Assembly: GCF_001949145.1 (NCBI RefSeq)
Contig: NW_019091486.1
Coordinates: 485,745 to 549,744, forward strand
DNA: 64,000 nt
Source of the DNA: Acanthaster planci
Taxonomy: Eukaryota; Echinodermata; Asteroidea; Valvatida; Acanthasteridae
Reading direction: 5' to 3'
Both the position numbers and the translations under genes were made by a program. Positions 1-11,800 of this stretch are shown piece after piece (the stretch's first letter is position 1; each line of letters starts with the position of its first letter). The notes beneath the pieces are model-generated. The model did no database searches. It had not been told where the DNA came from and was given only the letters and a program-made list of their open reading frames with translations.

Positions 1-469
1 GAGGATTCCCTTGACTGAATGAACATGCTAAAACTGTCTCCCAGAAAGGGGCTTAACTTGGTGTGGACAGTGGACCCGGCTTTGTTCACACAAGGTTTGC
101 ACGACTTGCATTTTGTGGATGGGCCAACATTAGGTATGTAAGGTTGGCACAGAATGGAACCTTCAGTGTAAAAAATTATGGGAAGAAAATGACAAATTTG
201 ATGTATTCTTTACATGCGGATCACAAAAGTCTTATCCAGACCGGGTCCTTTGACCACGGCACGCGACCTGTTGTAGAAGCAAATATTGCTCACTGTCAGA
301 TTCTTGTAGGATTGGAAAATGTAACGTTTAAGCAAGAAATATTGTACAACATTAACACCGTTCAAGAGTCTGTAACTGTGGTGCGTGTTGTCTTGAGTTG
401 AGCGTTTTGGCCCAAACTGATATTGTGCACAAGTGGGTCATGCTCAAGTATTTCCAACCGCTCCTGCAG
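1..469. other. ETFB: Intron of ETFB (upstream part outside window)
   Basis: This stretch precedes the first visible ETFB exon, whose acceptor AG is at 468-469 after a pyrimidine-containing tract. I recognise no coding or repeat signal in it. The open frames here do not resemble ETFB, and its missing N-terminal part (about 70 residues by comparison with the usual length near 255) must lie further upstream. Confidence 0.6.
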
Positions 470-3400
470 GAGACCCTGCGCACGGCGCTGGCCATGGGTG
501 TGGACCGGGGCATCCACGTAGATATTCCGGAGGCTGACTTTGAGAAGGTCCAACCGTACCACGTCTCTAAGATTTTCTCCAAGTTGGCTCAGGAAGAAGG
601 CGTGGATCTTGTCATCCTCGGCAAACAGGTGAACTGGAAGAGCGGCAGGGCATATCTTTCATTTATTTCTTGTTTTGTTTGTTTTTAGTTAAATGAAGCA
701 TGCATGAAATTTGTTTTAAAGTTCTTGCCAGCCAAAGATGTCTTTTCTGCAAACTTTTTCAGCACATACATGTACATAATGGAAGGCACTGTTTATATGG
801 GAAAAGGATCCGTACATGTATACCAGCCTCACACAAACATTATTAAACCCGTTTAGACATTACACAAAAGAGTGCTTTGGTACCATTAGCTTCTAGTCTG
901 TCATTTATCAAGATCAGATGAATTGTCACGTGCATGCACAATGTCATCGTCGTCTTTTTTCTGATAAATATGTTAATTGGTTTGAAAGTAACCCCATGCC
1001 TGACGGTGACCATCATCTCCCCCTCGTAAGTGTGCATATGTTTTTGCCTGCCTCTACCTGTTTGACCTACGTCTGATCTTGTCTCCCACCTTGAGACTTT
1101 TCCCAAGAAACCCTAGGGTTTCCCCACCCCACCTTCCGGCCCAAGTTTATCCCTGTGTGTGTAAAACTTTGTTTCCAGGCATCTTATTCATTTTTCTTCC
1201 TTTGATTTGGTCTGAATTTATTTCTACCATTAAATTCCATATGAGATTCTTTTAAAGGTAACATTCGTTTTGGGGGGAGGGGGATGCTGTGTTTGTGGAA
1301 GTCTGCAAACATTTATAACATACGTACGTAAAAATATGTATGTGTTCACATATGGCTGATCAGTATAGGTTTCATTGTAGCTAATGTAGTTACTAGAATT
1401 AGAAGACACGACTGTATCGGCCAGTTAAATACCTCTTCCCGACTTCAACCAGTAGGATGTTATGACTTGATCAAATGCGAGCACCTGTCAAGTTCATCGG
1501 TGTAGTTTCACACTATCCTCCTGTTAGTCTGCCAACAGTCAAGCTGCCAGATTTTTTGGCTCTCCTGTGAGCCGTGTTTTCATGCAAAGACTGCTGTCTT
1601 GTCTGTCGACAGGCCATCGACGACGACTGTAACCAAACTGGTCAGATGACGGCAGCCCACCTGGACTGGCCACAGGGCACCTTCTGTTCAGAGCTCAACC
1701 TGGAAGACGGCCATCTAAAGGTGCACTGATTTGAACACGAGGCACAGAAACAACAAACGTGTAAAGACTCTAGCCCCTTACTCTCTGAGAGAGTGCCATA
1801 TTTTGGATGATGCTCATCCTTTGCATGAGAAGATGGGCTAGACTTCACTCTTACTTGTACTTGGGTCATTCTATGAGGTTGGGGCACAATCTGTGACGGT
1901 GTCAATTGTTACATGGGTTCTGTACAAATGAACAGCTATTTCCCTGCAAGTGGATTCCACATTGACATTGTGATACATCTTGCAAGGCTGAATACAGAGG
2001 TGTGTGTTATTTTTACAGGGTAAATGACCAACTCTACTGGTCATGACAGGTGGTAACAGTTACCAATGTATTAGGACGCCATCACAAATTGTGCCCCAAC
2101 CTCATGGAATGACCCGCATGTATGTGCAGAGATGGCTGATTAGGCTGATCCTTGCACAGAATGACCGGTTGCGCTGCGGGCAGGTAATGGCAGAGCCATG
2201 TATAGAGAGTTGCGACATGAGTGTCACCATTTTTGGAAACAAGTTGGCAGGTGTATTTGCCAGTGCACACGGATGGGGCATTGGTATGTCACGTTTTGCT
2301 GTACACATAATGAACAGCCATGTTGTTTCCAAAATTTGTAGCTGTTGCTACTCTCTCGATATAATGGGTAATGGCAAAGGGCCAGCTAGCTGGGAAGGAG
2401 GAAAATTGTGCTGCTCCTGCGGAGCTGTCATTTCTACTCAGCCTCCAGAATGCTGCGTTTCCATAGTTACAATAGGAAACACAATGTCCCCTCCTTGGTC
2501 ATTGTAAAACATGACAGTGTGTTCTGGTTGATGCTGGAGAAGGGAAGAGTCTTTTTTATTTTATTTTCTTACACTTTTCCACTGGCTATTATAAAACCAA
2601 AAATTTAAATACATTAAAAGCATATACATAAAACATACGACACGACACGACACAACAAACGGATGAGGGGTATAAAAAAGAATATACTAAAAAGCCAGTG
2701 AATGGCAGGAAGGAACAGGTGACCAGCACCTCTGCAGAGTCATCCTACCACATGACGACCCCTCCCCCCGCAAAGACAATAAGTGGAAATTTATTAATAT
2801 CTACAGCCAGCACAGCGACAGTTGGACACCCAAGTATATATATTATCGGATTTGAAGCTAGAGCTGAACTTTGTTTTATAATATTCCAAAATTTGGGTCT
2901 AGAAAGATGAAATTGAAGAATCTGATCTGGCTGCAGAAGGAAGTTGGTTCCAAGTGTTAACAATACGCTGAAAATAAAAGGCTTTGTGAGACTCAGAATT
3001 ACAACGGGGAATGGATAGATTAAATGAATCAGAAGATAGTCTTGTGGTAGGACGGCCCCGACTTAAATTAAACTGGACAAAAGAATCAAACGTTGTGTCA
3101 TAATGACCAGCCTTACATTTAAAAACAAAAACGGTCCTGGATTTTTCGTCCATAAGACAGTGGAAGCAACTCGAGTCTAGGCGTGCTTTGTAATCCATCT
3201 GCAATCTGACGATGTTACATGTGTAATTTTTTTTTCTCGAAGATTGTTCGCGAGATAGACGGTGGTCTCGAAACAATAAAAATCAAGATGCCTGCAGTGG
3301 TAACAGCTGACTTGAGACTCAACGAGCCCAGATATGCAACGCTTCCAAATATCATGGCAAGTAGAGGGGGCTGTGTTTGTCATCAAGTCCTAGTTTGTCT

Positions 3401-4478
3401 TGCCAAGTTTTGCAACTCCGACAAGGCAAAATATTGCAAAGGGGGCATTTTAAGGCGAGAGCGAATATGACTCTTTGTAATGCTGCATTCTATTGTGATG
3501 GCATTTAAAAGTCAGCAAAAAATTTACTATTAAACAGTAGAAGGAACTCCAATGAGGACAAAACCTTTCACACCTCAGACCTTCCGTACAGCAGTGATAC
3601 CAATTTCCTGAAACAGCTCCTCTGTTCTTGAATGCACTTGGCTGGTCTTAAACGGTTGAAAAGCATGGGCTTGCTGCTCCTAAACACTTATCCAGCATCG
3701 CATGGAAAGTTCGAGTCCTGTGACATCTAGCCCCTTTTCCCTCCTTGTGTTTGCGCACAACTACCAATGAGTCAGCATTTTGAGAGTTAACAACGCACAC
3801 TGCATTGGTACATCAATGGTACTTTACCTCTTCATGCAGTACGTGCCATGCAGGCGCCAATCTCCGCGTGAGGAGATTAGCGCCAACTACTCAAGAGAGG
3901 CACATACACAAATGTATCATTACATGGCTAAAGGGGGTATTTGAGAAAGTCAGGTTAGAATGGTTGAACAAAGTTTTGGGAAATTTATCACTTGTTTAAG
4001 TCATTGTGACATTGTGACACTAAAGGTGTTTATGATTGGAAATAAATATGTACTTAGCCGGTCTCAAAAGAATGTTCCTCACTATCAGCTTGGGAGATAT
4101 CAGTGACCATACACCTGATCCTTATGTCCCCCACGTTATCATCGTCCGTTCTCCTGAGCCAAACATTTACAAGACCAGCCAAGCGTGTACTTGTTCCCTG
4201 TTTGGTCATTAGAGCAGTGTACCTGTGTGCGGTGATGAGAAGAATTCGAAATCACCACTGGTGAATCGGAGAATGATTTATCGTCTCTTTTCCTCTTCAC
4301 TGGCCAGAAAGCCAAGAAGAAGCCCATTGCCAAAAAGGCAGCCTCAGACCTGGGAGTGGAGCTCGCGCCGAGGATCGAAGTCATCAGTGTCAACGACCCC
4401 CCAGTGAGAGAAGCCGGCCAGAAAGTGGAGTCAGTCGAGGATCTGGTCACCAAATTGAAGGACTCTGGCGTTATATAA
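470..4478 (+). CDS. ETFB: Electron transfer flavoprotein subunit beta, 5'-partial (last four exons)
   Basis: ETFB is the beta subunit of the mitochondrial matrix electron transfer flavoprotein, which passes electrons from acyl-CoA dehydrogenases to ETF-ubiquinone oxidoreductase. Exons are 470-628, 1613-1720, 3243-3356 and 4308-4478 (53, 36, 38 and 56 residues), all joined in phase 0. Visible motifs are [28 protein letters not shown] in the nucleotide-binding region, and [14 protein letters not shown]...MPAVVTA, which fits the ETF-beta family signature. The segment [20 protein letters not shown] is the recognition loop that contacts dehydrogenases and carries the lysines methylated by ETFBKMT in vertebrates. 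The protein ends in SGVI followed by TAA at 4476-4478. The N-terminal exons are before the window. The intron after exon 3243-3356 uses a GC donor. A LINE fragment ends about 45 bp before the third exon. Similarity to human ETFB is judged from memory of the family but is near-continuous. Confidence 0.97.
2899..3198 (-). mobile_element. LINE (CR1/L2-like) ORF2 C-terminal remnant
   Basis: The minus strand encodes a stretch typical of the C-terminal end of non-LTR reverse transcriptase ORFs: [12 protein letters not shown] near its start, then [16 protein letters not shown] and SSISSF before a stop at 2899-2901. The pattern F-x-x-R-I-V-x-x-W-N-x-L-P is characteristic. The upstream reverse transcriptase and endonuclease parts are absent, so this is a 5'-truncated fragment in the ETFB intron, ending about 45 bp from the next exon. 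The same frame runs on into the antisense of the ETFB exon by chance. Confidence 0.75.
3357..3362 (+). other. ETFB: GC splice donor (GC-AG intron) in ETFB
   Basis: The exon encoding ...LPNIM ends with ATG at 3354-3356 and is followed by GCAAGT. The next exon begins AAAGCCAAG (KAKKK) at 4308 in phase 0. Using the GT at 3361 instead would shift the frame out of the conserved sequence. The donor therefore begins with GC, with otherwise consensus flanks, as is usual for the roughly 1% of metazoan introns of this class. Confidence 0.8.
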
Positions 4479-4636
4479 ACCTCTCACACAGGTGAAAAGA
4501 TTTGCCTCAAAATATCCCTTAGAGAGAGGGCTTATCATTTCTCAAAAACTTTCCACATTTCGAGTCTCTTGACCGAAACATGTTAGAGTTTAAAGTGTCT
4601 TCATAATTCAGGTTTTGCTATATTTTTAGCATTCTG

Positions 4637-4642
4637 AATAAA
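4637..4642 (+). terminator. ETFB: Polyadenylation signal AATAAA of ETFB
   Basis: A canonical AATAAA lies 159 bases after the ETFB stop codon on the same strand and is the first such hexamer in the 3' flank. Cleavage would be expected about 10-30 bases downstream. Confidence 0.6.
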
Positions 4643-4714
4643 AGACTAGACTCTGTACAAAAGACTACAAAAAACTAGCCCAGATATGCATCAGAAAACT
4701 CACATAACGAGGAG

Positions 4715-4820
4715 TGAATTGTCTTGTCCATGGTCACAATGTGTAACCAGTGGCTGGATTCGAACCCCCGGACCCTCTGATAGTGAGTCATGCACCCTAA
4801 TTACTAAACCACATGCCCCA
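4715..4820 (-). mobile_element. tRNA-derived SINE, copy at 4.7 kb
   Basis: Read on the minus strand, this begins with a tRNA-like head: GGCATGTGGTTTAGTAATTA (A-box region), then GGGGGTTCGAATCCAG, which contains an exact pol III B box. The plus-strand text from 4757 is ggattcgaaccc. A related copy with the same order lies at 62780-62880, with a similar flanking GTGACTTGCCCAAGATCACA-type segment. No tRNA fold with an intact anticodon arm is evident, so this is a SINE rather than a tRNA gene. Confidence 0.65.
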
Positions 4821-4988
4821 TTTGATTAAGAAATACATGCAGTTTGTTTCAATCAACGGGCTGTCAGAATAAAAGTCAAGCATTCTCTCTTGATGCAAGC
4901 ATTTGCTGTGATCTGAAAACTGAAGTATTTAGCTCTTCAAACCGAAGCCAAAAGCTTATACTCAGTGCTAACTACCTTTCATTCATAG

Positions 4989-5183
4989 CAGTGGCATAGC
5001 CACTGGGGGGCCTGTGCCCCCCCCCCAAATTCCTGGTGCCCCCCCAAAAAAACAGAGAAATGGATATTGAACAAGGTTAACAAAAACAAGCCCCCAAAAA
5101 ACACACTACTGAAAGGTGTGCCCCCCATAAGATGCTGATGCCCCTGTGTTTTCCCCACCAGTAAAATCCTAGCTACGCCACTG
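4989..5183. mobile_element. Short TIR element (CAGTGGCRTAGC type)
   Basis: The left end is CAGTGGCATAGCCA and the right end, read as the complement, is CAGTGGCGTAGCTA, giving 12 of 14 matching terminal bases. The interior is rich in C and A homopolymers and has no coding potential. A cousin with CAGCGGCGTAGCGAG ends lies at 57920-58104. This is a non-autonomous DNA element. Confidence 0.65.
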
Positions 5184-5990
5184 ATTCAGAGTACATGTAT
5201 ACAGTAATTGCTAACGTTGCCGTTACTCCACAAAAACGGAGTAAACAAAAGGAAACTTCATAGCATGTACTCCAGATTTCAAGATATCTCCAGATCTAAC
5301 TTGGATGTCATGCATATCAATTTTTTGTGTTATTTGCAGAACGGCAGAGTTTGCGGACATCCCCAAGACGATAGGAGCACGTATTCAACACTATAGATTC
5401 TTAAAGCAACAGAGAAATTCCAGTCTGGCATTCTAAACCACGCAGAGCACTTCGAGCGAGAGGCCCAATCCTCTTTTCATTGACTACACAAAAGTCAACG
5501 CTCCTTGAGAACTTGGAATAGGAGAATACAGGGGAACGCATTCATAGCAAGGTCGTTGGGACTGGAGAAATTACACGTACCTTGTTATAACATGGACCTT
5601 GAATTATCGGCATTGGAAAACAGAAAATACAAGTAGGGTCCTAAAATCAGAGCAGGATGTTGTGTTAGTGTTCTCAGACCTGAGTGGTGTTCAACTATAT
5701 TACATATTTGGGGAACCTTAGGAACTCTCATAGTCTACATTTGGAACATTCTGGTTCTGTGACATGTCACAATCAAACCCTGACCTAAAGTCTTGCTGAT
5801 TTGGGCATTACGTTTAATTAAATGAGTGTGTGACAGAAATTAATTCAGTGGTTGGCGATTTCTCTTGGATCCTCGGGCCTGTTGAACTGTTAAGGGGTGA
5901 ACGTAGGATATTTGCATTAGTGGTTGTATTCAAATGGAGTAGTCACTGGTTGAACATTTTCTGTCTATGGGCATTAAACTCTGGTCCAGA

Positions 5991-6275
5991 CTCATCAACA
6001 GGTTCCAAGGAAAGGTCAAAGTTCAAGGAGCTTTTTCTGTCTATGGTATGAAACTCCAGTCTGTAGAAAGTCCAAGTCACGCTAGTTGGAGACCAGTCAC
6101 AGTAACAGGGTGAGACAGGCTTTTCTCAAAGCCCATTTTCGACTTGGCTTTTGACTAGATGACTGTTGGACTTGAATTTAGACCAGATGACTTGTAATGG
6201 ACTTGGTGGGATTTAGTTAAGACACGACTACATCAACAGGGTCCAAAGAAAGGTCAGAGGGCAAGGAGCTTTTCT
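5991..6275 (+). repeat. Direct repeat of about 48 bp, two copies 238 bp apart
   Basis: Bases 5991-6039 and 6229-6275 share the pattern catcaacaggxtccaaxgaaaggtca followed by caaggagcttttct, with a few mismatches. The DNA between is rich in GACTTG/TGGACTTG words. Similar words occur near 37.2 and 40.2 kb. No gene is visible. Confidence 0.6.
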
Positions 6276-7681
6276 TCATGAAATGGAACATGTCAGTTGC
6301 TTAGAATGCCGCACTTGAAACACAGCGATATGTTGGAGAGGAGAAAAACTGCTTCACCACTCATGTACATTTTAGAATATAACTTTTTAAAGGATTCAGT
6401 ATTCCGATCATTAGCTGCTCCGTCTCGTCAAGGGTGTGCCATCTTTGCTGCTTCATTTCTCGATTTTTATTGTGAAAAATTTCTTTGTTCAAATGCAAAA
6501 GTAAAACCTCGTACAAATGATACAAGTTATAAATAAATCAAAATGTTTGTCCGAGAGATTAAGGAAAACCTCCCCCTCAAGTTACCAACAATGTTTCAGA
6601 CAAGGTTTTAGGGGGAGAGAGGCGGATTTCTCGAGAGATGTCAGGCGCCAATTCCTGTCAACTAATTAGCCAAATAAAAAGATGTACATGTAGTCTTTTC
6701 TAAAACTGTCAAGTTCCAGATGTGGTTTTGGAAAGAAAGAAAACAAGTTTTGAGCACCAAACCACGATCGGTCTTTCCACAATGAGTATGAAGCCATGCC
6801 CAGTTGTTCTCATAGTAGTTAATAATATTGCCAATGGAATATGTTTGTTCATTTTGAACGGGGACCGGGCATAGTTATTGGATGTAAATACAGTTTGCCC
6901 TTGCAGTATGTTTCAGTCATTTTCCTTTTGATGTTCAAAGAGAAAGCCTACAACAAACCTACCTGTAATGATGTCGTCATTTTGGCCACGTTTGATATAC
7001 ACGTACTGTAACTTTGTGTCTTCAAAAGATACTGACTTCCTCACCAATTCAACTGGAAATGTCACATGTAATGTACATATGTACAGGACTGCATGATTTT
7101 GGATTGTTGTAATGTCAACAGTGGTCAGTGTTTCACTTGCAAAACAAATTAGAAGCCATTTTACGGGGCGATCCTGGCACGCAGGCAGTGCAAGCACATG
7201 AAATTCCTCCTTGACCAATAGGCAGCAGTCAGTTGCCTAGGTGCGCGCACGTGATCAGGTTGAGACAGCTGCGTGAGCTGCCTGAGTGTAAATGGTGTCT
7301 CGTCGGATTTGTCTGTAGAGTAGTGCCAACTTCTCACTTTGCAACCAAAATGGCTGTTCCTTATGTGTCCAGTACAGCATGCAGCTATTGTATGCTAGTT
7401 GTCCATGTGCACTGATGCATAATCCCTATTTTGGTTCCAACAGTTGAGACACTCGTGTCAGAATCCTCTCTATAAACACCTCTGTGCATAAGTAAGGCTT
7501 CATCTGAATCTGTTCTGTACAGCTAGGTCTAGGCTCCATGGAAATACATATACATTTGTACACCTTGGCAGTAGACATAGCCGTAGCTCTGGAAGCCTTT
7601 TTCTGACAAGATCGTTTTGTCAGTGTGGCTGCATTAACTGAATTGTCTGTGGATGTTAGCTGCAGTGTCTTTGTAAAACAC

Positions 7682-7721
7682 ACATAGCCACAGCCTCAAC
7701 AGATTATGTCTGTGGCTATGT
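7682..7721. repeat. 12-bp perfect hairpin
   Basis: ACATAGCCACAG at 7682-7693 is exactly complementary to CTGTGGCTATGT at 7710-7721, with a 16-base loop. It lies about 1.1 kb beyond the DRC12 stop, so it could be in the DRC12 3' UTR or be a relic of a small inverted-repeat element. Confidence 0.6.
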
Positions 7722-8851
7722 CTACTCACTATGGTGTGTCAGTGTTGCGTCAGCCTGACACACATGCGAGTGCAAACCATTGTGATCTTACTGGACACCT
7801 GTACACACCTGTTAAGGGCACCTCCTGCGGCACAATGCAATAAAACACCTCACGTGATTCAATCCACATCTTTGGAAATTTATTTTGTTCCTTACACCCT
7901 AAAGTTTGGCAGTCTTTAATTACATTAAATAGATTTCCACCACTTTCCCCAAAATACATGTTATGTACATTTGTTCTTAAACAGTAACTTCACTTGGAAA
8001 AAATATAAATGTGTTCATGATTGATTGTTCGTAGTTTGCATCCAAAATCAGCAGTTTTGTTCAGTTCCATCCAGCATTCTATAGTCTTTGTACAAATATC
8101 AAAACTAGCCACTGAAAAGGAAAAAAATTATCTCCGAAAAAGTAAGTACATTGATAAGCATGCACTAACGATTGCAATGGTGAATTCAGCATTTACAAAA
8201 ATAAAAGCACCCCCCACATCTACAAAGAGAAAGTTCAAATGGAGGTGACCCCAAGTATCAAGTTAATGGGTGTTTTGCAATCCATTGTGATGAATTTTTC
8301 TATGGCACCTATGTGCATCTTGATAATATTTCCAAATGTGTGAATATTAATTGACATCCTTTGGGGCTTGGAAGTATTGAAATCTGCATCTGTTTTTCAA
8401 CATACACAACTATTGTCTGAGCTTTTCTAGATGACTGAGGGCGCTGTTGCTGTGATGTCAATCAGGGAAGACACATACTGCTCAGCTTGTACATTCTTGG
8501 AAGCATTTCTGAGAAAGGGTTGCTCATTGGCTAAATTGCAATGTACTTATACAAAGGAATTTGAAACATTTAGGTCAGCAAAATGTTAAAAACTCCAGCA
8601 CTTTATCGTGCAAAACTTGAGGTTTTTTTTTACCAAGGATGACATCACAGTTTCTCTCATTTGCATTAGCATAAAAACCAAAATACCTTACAAAATAGCA
8701 AAACCAACACTGAAAACAAAGTTAACTGAAACACAAAGATGCATTCTTCTTGGTTATGTTAAACACTTTGCACTGCATGGACCCCTTCAACAGTTGTCAA
8801 CAAGTCCCCAACCATTTCCATTATCAGCGTTGATATTGCCAACATTAGTGT

Positions 8852-11800
8852 CTATATATCCAAGGGGTTGAGGCCGAATGCTAGTAGCTTCTCTTTCTCG
8901 ACGGTGTGGATGTGGGTTGCCTCTGCCTCCCAACGCTTCTTGGCCACATCTAGCTTCATCACCAGGTTGTCCAAGGCTTCCTGGAGGGGATGATATAGAT
9001 GGAAGCAGCTCTTGAGTGTCAATCTAATTCTGGATTTTGGTACTTGTAATCAAAAGGCAAGGGATCCCTTTAATACAGACAGGTAGCGTTCTTATGGGGG
9101 GACTGATGGAACAGTTTGACGCCATGATTTTCTGATAGTATTGGGGTCAATTCTACCAAAATTCCCTACAAGTCCACCATGATTAAGCCATCTAGTCACA
9201 ACAGCTGAGGTTGCATCCTAATCTGTTGTCTAGGGCTAGGTCTCTGCCAAGAGAAAACGCCCAAAACAGTCGGACAACTAGACTGCTGAAGTTCTGGAAG
9301 TCACGCAATTTCAATAAGCTGTGGCAGAGGTATTATTACTGCGTCAACTTTCGCTCAGCCATGTGTAGCTTGCCCCTGGTATTGTAAAAAAGCATATGAG
9401 ACTGGACTTGTGAAAGGACTAACAATGATGGACTAGCAGTAACAAACCGTGCGCATTCCCAGGAACACTTGTATGATCAGAATACGGGCATGAGAACTTT
9501 CCAAATTGGGGAAATGGGAGGGTCAGTGTTTCAAATTTGCAAAAATGTTGGATTCAAAATTTCAAACAAGACTTCCAGAAAAGAGCGGGCAAGGTGGCAT
9601 GAGTTTAACGCATACAGTATCAAGAACCCCCCCCCAACATTAGCAAATTTGTGGTATGAAACAGGGAGAGATTAAATAATTTTCAGCATCACAATAAATT
9701 ATGATCCTTCACATCTGCATGGGAAAGGGAGATACCAAGGGCACATCCAGAGCCATTTTTTTTTGGGGGGGGGCTAACTTCTTTTAGGGTGGCACACTGT
9801 TTGAGAATTTTTTTGATGTAAAATGTAATTATCTTTCTGAGGGGTGAGGCTACGTTTGGGGGCTTTTATATGTTTTGGAAGTAAGGGAAACTAATGAATA
9901 AAAAATTGCCTTTCCTGTATTATTTATAGGAAATAAATTGAGGGGCTCCATTGCCCCCACCCCATCCCCCCTTGGGAAGGGTTGATTGTACAAGCAAATT
10001 CCTGGCCACTTACATGGAGCATATTCTCATAGGAGAATTCCATGTTCCGAATTTTCTCCTCAAGTTCCGCTATGGTCTCGTCTTTCTGCTTCGTCATTTG
10101 TTCCTTCTCCTCCTTGGTGGCCTTCAGCTCTTGTTCGGTTTTGGCTGTCGGCAAACAGAGATTGGAAACTGTGACGCACGGCAATGACCTCAGAGGCTAA
10201 CTTCACTGGGTGACTCTGCAAAGCAGTGTCTTGTCTGGGAGCCTGCCCACCTGGGGGAGCAGAGGCTGCATCCCAAAAGGAGCCAAACTATTCTGTTTTA
10301 CAAAATAATGAGATAAGGCTGATTTTGCCCCCCCCCAAAAAAAATTTGGATCCACCCTTGGGCATACCTAGCTGGGCTTTAGTCTTTGCCAGGTCAGCCT
10401 CCAAGTGGCGAACTCGGACGCCCATCTCAGTCTGCATGGTCTTGTACTGTCTCGTCATGTCTGTTGATAAGAAAAAATAATAGAGTTGTGGCTTCATGGT
10501 GAAATTCATGTCTCACAGGTGTTGGGGGACATGCTTGTAGAAAATTTATCACAACTCCAAGCTTCCGCCATCAACATACCAAACAAACTGGTATTTAAAA
10601 AAACCAGACCGACTAGGGTCTCTCAAGTGTTACTCAATTTCGCGTGTACATTGTCAGAAAGCACTTAATTGTCTACTGGGATTGTAACATCTCTTGCCCT
10701 TTCCCGGCAAAGGTTACAACCCACCTGTCCACTCCCATGTCATTTGCCAAAATGACACCCCTCGGTGCCTTCTGGGCACATAATGACCAATCATTTGGAG
10801 AGGAAATACAAAGATTCTTTCTCCAGTACCGCAAGCAAAAACTGCCTGTCCAAAGTTACGTTTGCCAGTCCTCAGGACAGGTGGACATGCAGCAGGCTGC
10901 ATGAGATGCAGCTGACCAAATGCTTCACTGCTCGTCGATCTTTGAAGTGCGCTTTTGTTTCTAATGTCCACTCTAACCTGATGCGACATCCTTCTGATCG
11001 ACCTTCTGCTGCTCCAGGTCTTCCTGGGCCATCTTCATCCGTAGCTTCCATTCCTCGCTGTGAGACTCTGCGCGTCGGGCCAACTGCTTTCTAAGTGCTG
11101 AAAGAACAACGGAATGATCACAAGGCCTGGTCCTAATATACGGTCTTAAATCCCATGGGAATCAAGTGTGATATGCCCCACTAGCACGACTCCCTTGAAA
11201 AGACTTCAACCAAGACTTCTTGAAATTCTCTTTAGTTTACCGCTTGACAGGGTATCATTGAGTTTCAAGGGGTCCGAGCAAAAGCCTCATGAAAGAGCAA
11301 TTAATGTGGCTATTGATTTTTACTCAGTAGACCCTCAGTCTAGATGGGAAACTAACCAACTATCTGATCGCAGCAAACACAACAGATGGTACAGCAACTC
11401 AGCTCAAGAGAGTTTATGTGAGTAAGTCTCGGTGAACTTTTGAGTAACAAATTACCTGGTTTGGGGGTATAATATGTGTTACAGTTTGAAGGACATCCAA
11501 ATGTAGCATGTGACTTTTAGCCAAAAAGATTTTTTTTCTTTCGTGCAAGTGGGTTGTGCCATGCACTCCGTCAGTCAAAACAAAGATGCATGGTTCCTTC
11601 CTCAGATTTTTCTACTGAGCTTTTACAGAAGAATGTGAAACTAAAATCTTTCCCAATCTCCACACCTCTCTTAAATTTTCCTTCAAAATCCTTCATGAGG
11701 TTGATTTTGAAGGATTTGGGGTTAAATGTCAGAAAATTTTATGACCACGAGCAAACACAACCGTGAATATGTGACAATGCAGCACTTGGCAGAAATTGGA

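Larger units (their letters stand above)
4479..8851. other. ETFB 3' UTR and convergent intergenic region to DRC12
   Basis: ETFB ends at 4478 on the plus strand and DRC12 ends at 8852 on the minus strand, so both 3' ends face this interval. It holds an AATAAA for ETFB, a tRNA-type SINE, a TIR element near 5.0-5.2 kb, a short direct repeat near 6.0-6.3 kb, a hairpin at 7.7 kb and a 27-bp motif repeated at 17.4 kb. The open frames here have no recognisable protein content. Confidence 0.6.

Noticed and set aside
3177-3276. N-terminal part of the minus-strand frame that ends in the LINE remnant
   Set aside because: This part is antisense to the ETFB exon and its acceptor; only the portion below about 3198 resembles a LINE.
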